Below the pieces are notes generated by a model. That model searched no databases, was not told the origin of the DNA, and saw only the letters and a list, made by a program, of their open reading frames with translations. A DNA stretch of 64,000 nt from Henckelia pumila (lineage: Eukaryota; Streptophyta; Magnoliopsida; Lamiales; Gesneriaceae), in contig NC_133121.1 in the NCBI RefSeq assembly GCF_033568475.1, positions 129,054,375 to 129,118,374 of the forward strand, given 5' to 3'. Position numbers and translations under genes: made by a program. How positions within the stretch are numbered: the stretch's first letter is position 1; every line of letters starts with the position of its first letter. Below are positions 44,642 to 56,690 of this stretch, one piece after another.

Positions 44642-46100
44642 GTGCCTTTAATTCCATTTTTTGCCTTTAATTATTTTAACAATCAAGATGCGGTTTGAAT
44701 CGAAATCCATCTATTCAAGAAAGTACTTTATCCAATGAGACACATCCTAGTTATTAAGAAATACATTTTTTTGTCATTAAAAGACACTTATATTTGAAGA
44801 GATGTTTTCATTTACATTAACATCCACTACTTTCGGTTTTCGTTTGAATATTTACTTATAAAATATTTTTATAAAAGTGTTTTTTTTAAAAAAAATTATA
44901 AAATTTTTTAAAATTTTTTTGAATAATAAATATGTGTTTGGATAAATATTTTATGAAAATATTTTTAACATTTCAAAAGTATTAATGTTATTCATATTTG
45001 TCTTTCATAGTTTCATTGTAAAAACATCTAAAAAAACACCTCTCAAGTGTTTTTTAAAAAATATATTTGGATAACATCATTTAAAAACTAAAACATTTTA
45101 TAAAAAATTTATCCAAACACATAATTTAAGTTTTTTTTCCACTTATAAAACACTAAAATATTTTTAAAATACAGGTCCAAACAAAATCTCATTCTCAAAT
45201 TTGTTCTTGGTTGAATTTATGCATTTTGTTATATGTCTATATATCCTATTGTTGTATTGAATATACGCTAGAGAAATTTGCAAATGCAATCCTCTCCTAC
45301 ATTTTCTCCTACACATTTAAATTTAGTAATAATGTTTTATATTTGTTACCACTCAAATTAACCATTATATCCCTCTTTCACGTCTTACCTTTATTATAAT
45401 TCAATGATATCTAGTTCTTATGGAAATATTGTCATATAATAAAAATGGTTGCTTTAAATAAATTTTATTTTACTTAAAAACTATTTACACTAAATAATAT
45501 ATATGCTTTTAAACAAATATACGCATGTATACATTTACAGAAAAATAAAAACATTGATTAAAATTTAAGGTATCAAAGTTTGTAACTAAACTAAATTTTA
45601 ATAATAAAATATTAAAAAATTATATGAATTTTTCAATTTTTTATAAAATTTCTTAAATCTTAAATTTTGGATTAAAAAAAATCTTTATTCATAAAATTTC
45701 AATTTGTTCTTGAGGTATTACAATACTCATTTTATGCTTATTAACATCAATTAAACTATCTTAGATAAAACATATTAAATTAAACATACGAAAAATAAAA
45801 ACAAACAAATTTATAAAATTGAACTAATATTATCACATGTCCAATCATCGAAATTTTTAAATTATACTAATTTTGTAAATCCTAAATTATTAGGATAAAT
45901 ATAAAATATGATATAATTTCAAAATTATCTTTATCCTAATAATATAATATAAAAATAAAACACACTAGCTTTCCGTTTTGTAATTCATGATATATCTTCT
46001 ATTTTTCAAGGGAGTATTGGTTTATATTTTGATTTTTAGCATCTTCTTCTTGGTTTTCAATTGCTGAAAATTCAGAACATAATTATATTATTGCATGTAT
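44642..46100. other. AT-rich spacer with a possible foldback
   Basis: 44848-45190 has weakly inverted ends (TTCGTTTGAATATTTACTTATA against CACTTATAAAAC...GGTCCAAACAAAA), as in a degraded MITE. Otherwise nothing is seen; no gene. Confidence 0.5.
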
Positions 46101-46119
46101 TAGCCAACAATAATTTTAT

Positions 46120-48860
46120 CATAACAGAAGTGGGGCAGAAACACCAAGCAGAGAATACCTTGGAGAAGTTGGTGCAGACTCAGAAATTCCAAAGAAATGG
46201 CAAAAAAGCATGAATGGTTGGTTCTTCATCAAATCAGGAGTTGCTTAGCTTGGAATGCTCCCTAGGTTTCCGCGAATTAAGGCGGTTGGTAACCGAAAGA
46301 TATTTTATTTATTAGTGAAACTAAGGTAAGAACTTGTCAATGCAAACTATGGAAACAAATTAAGATTAAATTTTGAAGGGCATTTTATAGTGGATGCTCA
46401 GGGTAGAAGTGGAGGATTGATGCTTTTGTGGAAACAGGAGATGGATGTACATATTAAATCATTCTCTAATGGTCATGATATTGAATGCTTAGTCTCTCAC
46501 AATCAGATGACTTGGAGATTTACAGGTTTCTATGGTAATCCTCATGTTTATCTTCATGCAGGGAGCTTTTAAAGAGATTGTATATATGAAATGCATGATC
46601 GAGTTGAACAGAATCCCTTGGCTCTTAGGAGGAGATTTTAATGAAATTTTAATTACCAAAAAGGTTTTTCTTTGAACACAAATGGTATCTCAATGAGGAT
46701 TTTCCTCATTTCATAAAGCAGTGCTGGAATTCTCAGAATAGGTCTTTGGATATTCCTTCAAAATTAAAGGTGAAATTAAACAGTGGGCGCGTAGGATCGA
46801 GATTCAACAATTTGAGCAAAAAAATTACTGATTTACGACAGAGCAATTAAATCGGCCGGGCGAATCAATCTTATTGTTATGCTGCGAATGCACATAAAAT
46901 TATTGAGCTGCAAGGAGAAATTGATTGATAGACTCTCGAATATGGAGGAGATTCATTGGAAGCAAAGAGCGAGAGCCAACTGGCTAGTCAAGGAGACAGA
47001 AATACAAAGTTTTTGCCTCAGAGAGAAGAAAACTCAACCGAATTACTCGACTTCAATCACAGACGATTATTTTCATTCTCTTTTTACTTCTGGTCAACCA
47101 ATGGTAACTTCAGAGATGAATGAAGCTTTGAAAGCAACATTCAGGCAGGAGGAAATTCGGAAAGCAGTTTTTGATTTGCATCCAATGAAGGCACCAGGCC
47201 CGGATGGGTACAAGGCTTTATTTTATCAAAAATCTTGGACGACAGCAGCATTGTCTATCCTAAATGACAAAGGTGATGTTTCCAAATGGAACTCTACTCT
47301 GATTACACTTATTCCAAAAATTAAGGACCCTATTTCCCCAAAAGATTTTAGGCCAATCAGTCTTTGCAATACTTGTTACAATATAATAGCTCGAGCTATA
47401 ACAAATAGATTCAGATTGGTCTTGAATAGATTGATTGATCACTCCCAGAGCGCTTTTATCTCAGGTCGTTTGATTACAGATAATGTCATCGTTGGCTTTG
47501 AATATTGTATGCATTGGCTTCGAAATCATTCGCAGAGAAAAAACGGGTTTGCAGCACTCAAACTTGATATGAGCAAGGCATATGATAGAGTAGAGTGGTG
47601 TTTTCTTGAAGAAGTGATGATTAAAATGGGATTTGATTCTGACTGGGCGGGTCAGCTTTCTAATGCGATGTGTAAAATCAGTGACTTTTTCGGTTCGAGT
47701 TAACCAAGCCATCTTTGGGGAATTTAAACCAACGAGAGGATTGCGTCAAGGTGACCCCACTTTCACCATTCTTATTTACATTATGTGCTCAAGGTTTATC
47801 TAATATTCTGAACAGTGCGGCAGAAAGAAAACTTTTCAGAGTACAAATTGCTAGAAAACTTCTTCCTAGAGCAACGATGTGTTCAAGTTAAGAAATGCTT
47901 AAACATCGGGGCAGGTTGTAAATTATGACAAATCAGCTATCACCTTCTGCCCGAGTACTCGTTCTTTCCTCAGCAGATTTTGGGTTTGCAAGTATTTAGG
48001 CCTACCTACTTTCTCAATATTTTCAAACGTATTAATGGTTGGTCTTCTAAACTCTGGAGGAAAAGAGACTCTCATTAAAGCTGTGTTATACAAGTCATTC
48101 CCAACATATATATGCCATGTCATGTTTTAAGATGCCCGTTACTCTTTGCAAAGACATCGCGCGCGCTAAATTCTGGTGGAGAAACTCTGAAACAAAAAAG
48201 GGGTTACATTGGGCTACTTGGAATAAGTTGTGCAAGCCAAAATTCTTGGGTGAGACCTTATATATTGGAGTTCAATGATAGTAGAAGGGTTCTCTCTGTC
48301 AAAACTCAAACTATTGGGGTGGGATCTGATGTGAGATGGAAAAAGCCTCCGGAGAGTCATTTACGGTTGGATGTCGATGCGGGTTTTAATGAGACAAAGG
48401 GGAGCTTTGCAGTTGGGATTATAGTTCGTGTATCATCGTGGCGCCTATTCGAAATCCTGGTTCTGTATCTAGAGGTGAATTGTGGGCATTGTTGATTGGA
48501 ATGCAACTATGCAAATTACGTGATATGAAGTATGAACAAGGTCTGGATACACACAGATTCAATGGAAGCATTGAATGATATATTGGTTGAGAAATAATTC
48601 CTGGGATCAGATGGCCACATCATTAAAGCAATTCGATTTCTTCTTTTAGATCAATCATTCTTGGGAATTAATCATATGCGGAGGAATGCCAATATGGTAG
48701 CTCATCGGATTGCTAAGTTTGCTACATCTTGCTCACGTTTTTTTACTTGGACGTATTCTGATTTCCCATCTTGGCTTCAAGATGTGGTTAAACATGATTT
48801 GTAATTGTTTGTAATGTTTTTCAAATATATATATATATATATATTTTATTAAAAAAAACA
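46120..48860 (+). mobile_element. L1-type LINE, decayed
   Basis: Plus-strand pieces in order: endonuclease (GRSGGLMLLWKQEMDVHI, WRFTGFYGNP, WLLGGDFNEIL at 46390-46655), reverse transcriptase (46879-47703), a C-terminal part (GGKETLIKAVLYKS, then FWWR..KKG.HWATWNKLC at about 48030-48240), RNase H (RLDVDAGFNETKGSFAVGII, WIHTDSMEAL, ANMVAHRIAKFA at 48360-48725), and an AT/A-rich tail (48822-48860). No clear target duplication was found. Confidence 0.85.
46879..47703 (+). pseudogene. LINE reverse transcriptase
   Basis: 274-codon frame with APGPDGYKALFYQKSW, LITLIPKIKDP, FRPISLCNTCYNIIARAI, SQSAFISGRLITDNVI and LKLDMSKAYDRVEW. After a frame change, RGLRQGDPLSPFLF-like text follows at 47730-47790. 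The next expected block, with the catalytic FADD, is missing: at 47870-47930 the sequence passes directly to GQVVNYDKSAI. Copying activity is lost. Confidence 0.88.
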
Positions 48861-49706
48861 AAATTACCAACTGAGTTAATTTATAGGTCGGTCGTATGAT
48901 ATCATTAGGACCCATAACCCATTATGTCCGTTATTTAAGGATTTAAACCATGATATATAGTAGTTGATTTTTTTTTTTAGGGAAAAAAACCGTATACAAT
49001 GGTTGATGAATAACATATCGTAAGTTGTTTTTTTTTTTTTTCCAAAATTGATTTGACAGCCTCTGACTTTTTGTATGGCAACAACATTATTTACTCGCAA
49101 CATTTAAGGTCCCTTGATTGGCGTGGATATCCCATTTATTATATCACTTCACTTATTATATGCTACATTGGAAAAAAAAAATTTGATATTTTTGTATAAA
49201 AACAAAAAAAAAATAGCGATGGATCTTTAATATTTTTTAAACAAAATATTCATCTGAATATCTCGTATAAAAAAATATTTTTCCCGATATCACTCAATCA
49301 TCTTTATTAACTAAGCGAATGTTTGTCATCATTAAAAAAATTATTATTAGATTTGGCTAAAAAAATCACTTCGGTGTGTTTCTTAAACTCAGATCCTTCA
49401 TTTATCAAAGTAAGTAAATGCAGCGTAAAATTATTATAATAACATATTTATCAAATAAATACAAACAAATTCTGATTTTTAGTTCTGCGTTTTTGTTTTC
49501 AAACACTATTAACTTCTGATAAATATTTTTTTCACCCACTCTCTAATAAGTTTTACTATTTCTACTTCCCGTTATTCGTGAACGCACACATTGACTTCTT
49601 ATCAAACATGTTCTTCATTTTTCAAAATTTATATGCATAAAAATTTTGATTATTACAAAGATTAAACCATGTAAAAAAAAGATGACCAATATATTATGTT
49701 TTGTCG
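48861..49706. other. AT-rich spacer
   Basis: No gene, RNA or repeat recognised. Confidence 0.6.
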
Positions 49707-49715
49707 CTGAATTTT

Positions 49716-50996
49716 GGGAAAATTAGCATTTGGTCCTGTATGTTGGCATCTTTTTTGTTTTGGTCCTGTATGTTGGCTTGTTTTGGAAAAGATCATGTAA
49801 CTCGTTTTTTTTTTTGGATTTAGTCTTATATGTTGGCTTATTTTGGTTTTGGTCCTGTAAGTTGTTTGTTTTTTGGTTTTTGTCCTGTCTGTTATCCTAT
49901 TTTGGAATTTAGAAGTTGATCTTTAATTATTTTTATAATAAATATTTTTTATTCTTTCATGTTTTATCTGCTTATTGGTTTGAGATAATTACAAGTAACT
50001 AATAAAAAAAATATTTTTTTACGCTTAAACTTTTTTTAATCTAAATAATTTAATAAAATCTAAAATATGTTAATTTAATGTATTAAATGTAACATACTTT
50101 TGTTCTTTTAAAAAGTAACAAACAAACATTCATTTATATCGTTCTCAACTGTAACTTCGATTTTTTTATTTATTTGACACTAAGTGTCGCCCACTTAGCA
50201 CCTATTAATGATCATATGGCATAAATAAGTTCCAACCTAAATTAACAAAATTAACTAAAAAACTAAAAATATATTTAAAACATATTTTCGTTCTTTTAAA
50301 AAGTAACACACTAATATTTTTTTTATCGTTCTCAACTATGGTTGACTGTTTTTGTTCCGCTTTTCTCGAAAGCAGAACTTTTTAGATATGTTTTGCGTTT
50401 ATCATGCTTAATCGTCACTTAAGCGTGCTTTTTAGAACACTGCAAATAAGCAAAATCTTGTTGCTCCCTCCAGTTTCGGCGACGGAGGAAAAATACAAAA
50501 AAAAAAAACCAAGTTATTGTAACTTTTAGAACATAATTATTATGTTAAAAAATAATTTGAATGTCAACATATAAATTTTAAACCAAAAAATATTTATTAT
50601 AAAAGCTTAAGCGGTGAAGTTGGAAAGTCAACATCTAAATTCTAAATTTAATTTATTATTTTAAAATAAAAAACATAGACGCTTATTGTAACTTAACCAA
50701 GCTTAATTTGGTCAAAACCGTATCTATTCTATGACCAAAATATAAAAACAAGTCAACTAATAGGACCAAATCCAACAAAAAATCCAAATTAATGTATTTT
50801 TTCCAAAACATGACTTTGTATAGGACCAAAACCAAAAAGTAAGCCAACTTATATGACCAAAACCAAAACAATCAACATACAGGACTAAATCCAAAAAAAA
50901 AAAAACAGAGTTACTGGATCTTTTCCAAAACAAGTCAATATACAGTACCAAAACCAAAAAGAAGTCAACATACCGGACTAAAACGTTAATTTTCCC
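49716..50996. mobile_element. 1.28-kb foldback element, Mutator type
   Basis: Inverted ends GGGAAAATTAGC / complement of GTTAATTTTCCC extend over about 200-300 bases made of repeats of GGT(C/A)CTGTATGTTGGC. Flanking 9-mers CTGAATTTT (49707-49715) and CTGAATTTA (50997-51005) agree at 8 of 9 sites, as expected for Mutator-like insertion. The frames here are palindrome artefacts; no transposase. Confidence 0.8.
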
Positions 50997-51005
50997 CTGA
51001 ATTTA

Positions 51006-51570
51006 GAACTCATGAGTTAACCAATTATATTGTATATAATTTGAGAGAGAGTTTGAAAAATGACCTTAGTCAATCAAATATTTTGATTTATGACATTTTT
51101 TCAAAAAAGATTTGCAAAATGACCTTCAAATACAAAGAAAATACAAAAACAAAACAAAGGAAAAAATTGAGAAGGTTATATTTCCAAATCATGGTCAAAC
51201 GGAGGTTGTTTAGTTAAATAAATCCTATAATAATTTGATGTAGTTAAAAAAAAAAATGGAGGCATGATATGTAACAAAGCGTGTACCTAAACTAAAGTTC
51301 AATTTACCAGATTCTTGTTACATAACCATCGAACATGCCATGTGGAGTTGCTTAACTTTAGTTATTACCATATATATATGCAGCAAATAGTTATGGGTTA
51401 CCATGAACTAAGCCTATAATATTGAAGTCAATTTAAAGCATTTCTCTCGCTTAAATTTCCAACGAAATATCAGTATATATATAAAACAAAGCTTTTTGTT
51501 TTTGCACCTCATTCAGTCTTGCTTTAGCCTTTACACACCACACTTGATTAATTGGTTCTGTTTTTGCACT
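51006..51570 (+). promoter_or_regulatory. Upstream region of the MAKR-type gene
   Basis: AT-rich. A TATA-like TATATATATAAAA at 51474-51486 lies about 85-95 bases before the ATG at 51571. I see no other firm element. Confidence 0.6.
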
Positions 51571-52393
51571 ATGGAGAATTCTCAATCACTAACATCAACT
51601 GAGAGTTTTTCATACAGTTGGTTAATAGACAGAAAACCATCTTCTGTTGATGAGTTTCTCAGCAACTTCACGGCTCGAGTCGTCGAAAAATCGAGCCAAA
51701 AAGAGGAGAATTTCAACTTTGATGTTCCTGTCACAGCTTTTCCTGTGTCCCTTGTTCATGCCGACGAGATTTTCTATGATGGGCATATCATGCCTTTGTT
51801 TGTCGACAGATCGAAACCCGAAACGCTTAAAACGGCATCGCTTTCGACCCCTCCCTCCCCTGTCTCCTCTTCAAGAAGTAATGCTCAATTTGTTGCTGAC
51901 AGGAACCAGCAGTACTATTACACGCTGGGGAAATGGAGGAAATCATCTACAAGGATCTTACAAAAATGTTTCGGGTTCGTGAAACCGTTTTGCAAGACGA
52001 TAAGGTGCTCGAGAAAAAGCAATAGAGTGGATGATCTTGAACGAAAAGTGAGTGAAATCCAAAGGCGAGGGGATTCTCTCGAGACATCACCTAGACCAAG
52101 TTCGGCTTATTCGGTTTTTGAATGGGATGATCTCAAGAAAGTTAATGATCTTTACTATGGGCTTAAAAGGGTCAAGAGTTCGAGCAATTCGCAGCAATCT
52201 TCGCCGCGTTTGAGTTGGTCGAATTCTAGTAATGTTCTCAGCATGTGTGATGTTGAGAGTTCAATCCATGAAGCAATTCTATATTGTAAAAGATCAATAG
52301 GTACTAAATTCTACTTATTTTATTGGTTGATTGATTCTTCATATGTTTTCGCAATTTCTATTTGCAGATTCTTGTACAAGTCCTGATTGATAT
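51571..52393 (+). CDS. Membrane-associated kinase regulator (MAKR family), two exons
   Basis: Exon 1 is 51571-52300 (243 codons plus one base). Residues 11-18 are ESFSYSWL, the family opening; 65-77 are DEIFYDGHIMPLF; 119-152 are a Lys/Arg-rich basic stretch (KWRKSSTRILQKCFGF...) that would bind the inner plasma membrane; and 229-243 are the conserved end ESSIHEAILYCKRSI. MAKR proteins, like BKI1, are unstructured regulators of receptor kinases. GT at 52301 and TTTGCAG ending at 52372 define a 72-base intron, with exon 2 ending in TGA at 52391-52393. An alternative acceptor (ATCTCAG ending near 52421) would add only two residues. Reading through the intron gives a hydrophobic tail foreign to the family. 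Most like MAKR6; the exact subfamily is not certain. Confidence 0.8.
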
Positions 52394-54881
52394 AACATTA
52401 ATTTCTTTCTAATATCTCAGAAAAATGAAATGCCACAAGGAGAAGAACATGAAGGAGATTAGTGTAAAGGGATTCAAGAAACGCGAAGCAGGAGCCTTAT
52501 AAGATTAATATTGCAAAGCTAGCCCTTCTTCCAACGTTAATATTGGGAGAAAATTGTAAAAAAAATAATAATAATTAATAATTAGATGTTGTAACATATT
52601 AGACTACTACCTTCGGCTAACAGGGCCATCACATGTTTTCTATTCTCTCTTTTTGTTACTTTGTGGGAATTGTTATTCAATTTTCGTGAAGCTCATTCGA
52701 AGAAAATGATATTTGGGCCATCAGCGTTGGTTTTGCATGTGATGATTGTTACGGTAACTGAGGTAATAGTTGAAGTTCCTGACTTAAGTTCTGATAAATT
52801 GGACGTTGAATCTCATCCTTATTTCTGTCAAAACGAAATTGACAGCAACAGATTTTATTGGACTCCTATGATATATATATATATTAAATTAAAAACTATA
52901 GTTTGTGGTAACGATATATTTTAAACATAATTTAGACAGATACTCAAGCTCAAGGAAACAAGATTCATTTGCGTATAACATATAGAGTGCAAGGACTCGT
53001 ATTCAATCAATATCATATATTAATGCACAAACATCTGTATTCTGTATGATCACAACTTATTTAAGTATGAAATTAAAATTGGCAGAAAATAATACTTTTA
53101 GCAAGAAAAGAACGAAACTTTGGGACCAAGACCGTCACAAAGAACTTCTTGCCAGTTCCCACTCTGCCCATTTTCCAACATCTAATCATCTTTTTTAGTT
53201 TTCAAACGAGTTTCAGAAAGAATTAATAACACTTTCAAAAAAAAATGTATAGTCTTAAAAAAAATAATAATAAAATAAAGGATTCCCGTCTCTGCAAGCA
53301 AAAGAAACGCAAGTTGAGTACAAAGATAACAAATAGAGACAAAGAGGGCCATGAGAAAATTAACATGTTAAGAGAATAAGCCATAAAAACACCATCATTT
53401 TATGTTTTCTTGTGCCATTTTTTATTTGTCTACCCTCGTTATATATAACTTATACATGGTTGTATCATTATCCATTTTTTATGAAACAACACATTTATTA
53501 GTCACGGTTATCTTCAATTTGATGACAAATGCATCTGAAATTAGACAAGATTGAGGGGACCAACCCTCCAAGACATCCTACTTGTCCTCACTAGATGTTC
53601 TTCTATCTTTATCTGGACCAAACTCCATGCACAACGCCTCGACTTGAGACGAAAACTACGTGACGAGAATGATAAAGGGGAAAAATACTATTAAAATCCC
53701 CTCTAGAATTTGGTCTTTTTTACAATCACATGCTTCACTAGATTCAGAAGTCATAATTAACCTTGTTAGAAGTTCATCAACACATTTGTTCCGCGGCAAA
53801 ATATAGAAAAAAAATTATTAGTACAAATGTGAAAAATCATAGCAAATGTGAAGCATAACTTGCAGCCTATCACGGGTGATTGAAAGAAACAGAGCAAACG
53901 AATGTGAGTTAAAATGACTATGATGTGAAAACTTGAACAGAAACCTCAAATGAAAAATTATCTTGTCTGCCAAATTTTACACCAATAATTCCAAACAAGC
54001 AACATTTACTTGGCAAGAACAAAGACATTAGTTGGCACATCTCAGGGACCAGAGACATTGGCATCACAAAGAACAAATCATGTCTAAAATAGCGACTTTC
54101 GACTTTCGACTTTTGCTTCTGCAACAGAAAGTAGGGCAACTTTAACCAAGGTGGTCTTCACCTCTTCACGGTTTACGCGTCACACATGTTCTTGTTCGAG
54201 TTTAGGTTCAATGGATTGCGATTGGGGTACACATTTTCGATAGCATGAGAGTGCAGAGCGCTGCAAGTGCAAACAAACTTAACATTACAGATATGAGACA
54301 TGGATATCTTAGTACACACAAGAGAACAAATACAAAGTAATTGTATGTTCATCCACGGCCACTCGTTTTGGGACCATTTTGTTTCTTTTGCTTTTAGGTG
54401 TCACATGGAGCAATTCCTGTTTTTTTTTATTTTTGATTTTATATGGGATAAGATCCAAATGTTTTACTCCTCTGCCAAGACCGGAAGCCCAAAATGTATG
54501 CATAACATTGTGCATTATATGTCAATTGTATCATTTACGGTTGTGCTTCGATTTTGATTATAGATTTATTGTTAATAATGAAATTATAGATAATCTTAAA
54601 TTAACATCCAATTTATTTACACTTTAGTAAATGAAATAGAATTCAAATGAAATCATTACCGAGTGAATTTGACTTGACATTCATCTTATCTTGATTAAAA
54701 TGAAATACCATATAAATATAAAAAATATTCTCTCCGTCCCGATTATATAATCTTATTTTTATTTTCACACAGATTAAGAAAAATCATTAGAAAAATAAAT
54801 TTTGAACAAAATTTGTATTTTATCCTTATTTAATATATTCAAAAAATGATTACATAGTTTTCAAAGTGTAGTTAATAGGAG
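52394..54881. other. 3' flank and spacer, no recognised gene
   Basis: The polyadenylation region of the MAKR-type gene is probably within 52500-52700. Short frames at 52661-52924 and 53918-54139 show no family I know and no splice support. Confidence 0.55.
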
Positions 54882-54890
54882 TATTAGTAA

Positions 54891-55836
54891 GGAATAAAAA
54901 TTAATTTGGTACATTAACTATTGATTAAATGTCAAATTGGTACACGAACTTTTGTTAATGACTTAATTGTTACATGTTCACCGGATTTTGATCAAATTAT
55001 GATGAAAAAAGTATATAATAGTCTTTTAATAATACAAATTAATCGATGAAATAATATTATTTTGTTTCAAAACCAACTTCATCATTTTTGTTCGCCAGAA
55101 AAACTGAGAACGACTTTCAATTTATTATTTAGTCATGTTTTCTCATAAAATTATTGTGTTTAAATAAACTTTCAATTTTTTATTTGTTGATTAAAAAACA
55201 TGTGGCATGTTATGGTAGAATTTAAAATGCTTTGATGAGTTTTTCTTATAAATATAATTTTAAATTAATTTTTAGTAGAACTTAAGTAATATTTTTATTT
55301 ACATACTTAAAATATTAAAAAAAATTTTATCACAATCACTATTTATTTAATTTTTTTTCAAAATATTAATGAGAATTGTGTATACAAAAACCATAATTTT
55401 AGCTAAAAACAATATTTATTTATTTATTTATGGTATCAATTTATTTATTTACAATTATTTAGATATTATATGTCTTAATATAATTTATCTAATCTTTCTC
55501 GTTGAAATATATAATTTATTTAATCTATCTAATATAATAAATATTATGTACAAATAAAAATTTTAATCAAATTAATTTTTACGTCTAAAATATAATATAC
55601 AAATATATCTAATTAAAATTAAAAATAAAATGTTTATTTTTTTAATAAAGGAAAAATTGGATATTTTACATAATAATTAAAATTAAAAATAAAATGTATA
55701 TTTTTTAATAAATGGCAAATTGGATATTTTACAGATATTTTACATAAATTTCACCGGAAATTAACCAAAAACCGATGAAAAAAAGTTATCACTTGAGATT
55801 TAACCAATAATTCGTGTATCAAATTAATTTTTACTC
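54891..55836. mobile_element. Foldback element with 9-bp duplication, Mutator type
   Basis: Inverted ends GGAATAAAAATTAATTTGGT and complement of ATCAAATTAATTTTTACTC; both continue with GTACACGAA/TTCGTGTAT-like text. A perfect 9-bp duplication TATTAGTAA flanks it (54882-54890, 55837-55845). 946 bp, AT-rich, no coding. Confidence 0.78.
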
Positions 55837-56091
55837 TATTAGTAAAGGAGTTTAAAAAAATATTATTAAATATGATATATGATTATATATTTGAGACAAA
55901 AAAAGAAAAAAGACTTGTGGGACGAAAAGACTAAAAAGTACATTATTATTATCAAGTGAACTTAAAATTCATTTTAAATAACATTAAACACAATATAAAC
56001 ATGAAATGAATATATTTGAAAGTTTATATTTTACTCCGTAAAATACAAAAAAAAATTACATTTAAAATCTTTATCTAAATAAACTTTTAAT

Positions 56092-56319
56092 TGTTATAAA
56101 TCATAATAAAAATAGAGATATGAGTAGAGAGAATTAATGAGAGAATAAAAAATTCATATGAGTCAATACTCAGGTGCAATTTTCTTTGAACTCAATCACC
56201 CCTATTTATAGGAAAAGATTACAAGATACAAATATTTACAGATATTATCTTGACATATTTATCTTGATCACATATCTTTAATAAGATAATTATCTATAAA
56301 TAATAATATATTTATAACA
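56092..56319 (-). repeat. 3' LTR of the copia derivative
   Basis: 228 bases, shares GAGTCAATACTCAGGTGCAA and AATCACCCCTATTTATA with the other LTR. A short deletion near 56103 distinguishes it. Confidence 0.88.
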
Positions 56320-56409
56320 CTCCCCCTTAGATGATTATTTTCACAAGCAACTGATTCTTCAAAATCTCCATTTGGCAAGATGGATGCTCGAAAACTTCAT
56401 CGGGACTCA

Positions 56410-56690
56410 AGTGCTGCCTTGTTAAAACCTTGACAGTAAACCCCATGGAAAAAATCTGAACGAAGGAAAAAGAGTACAGCGTCATATACTTTCTTTGAAT
56501 GTCTTCCCGACGATAGATGCGTCTCGTTAAAACCTTATTAGAAAAAACCCAATGAGACAAAATTCTAATGAAGGAAAAAAGAGTACGACATCTCTCGCGA
56601 TTCTTGTTAATTGTCTCATTAAAAACCTTGTTATGAAAAACCACGTGGGAAAAATCATAGACAATGGAAAAATAGTACAACTGTAATTGC
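56410..56690. repeat. Three tandem copies of the CTCGTTAAAA module
   Basis: Units begin near 56413, 56519 and 56610. Each reads (C)TCGTTAAAACCTT...GAAAAACCC(A)(A/G)TG(A/G)GA...GAAGGAAAAA(A)GAGTAC. One copy of the same module lies at 38755-38823 in the coding copia element, at the same distance from its LTR. The long minus-strand frame here comes from the repeats. Confidence 0.8.

Noticed and set aside
52661..52924. 87-codon frame downstream of the MAKR-type gene
   Set aside because: Likely 3' untranslated or spacer sequence; no recognisable domain.
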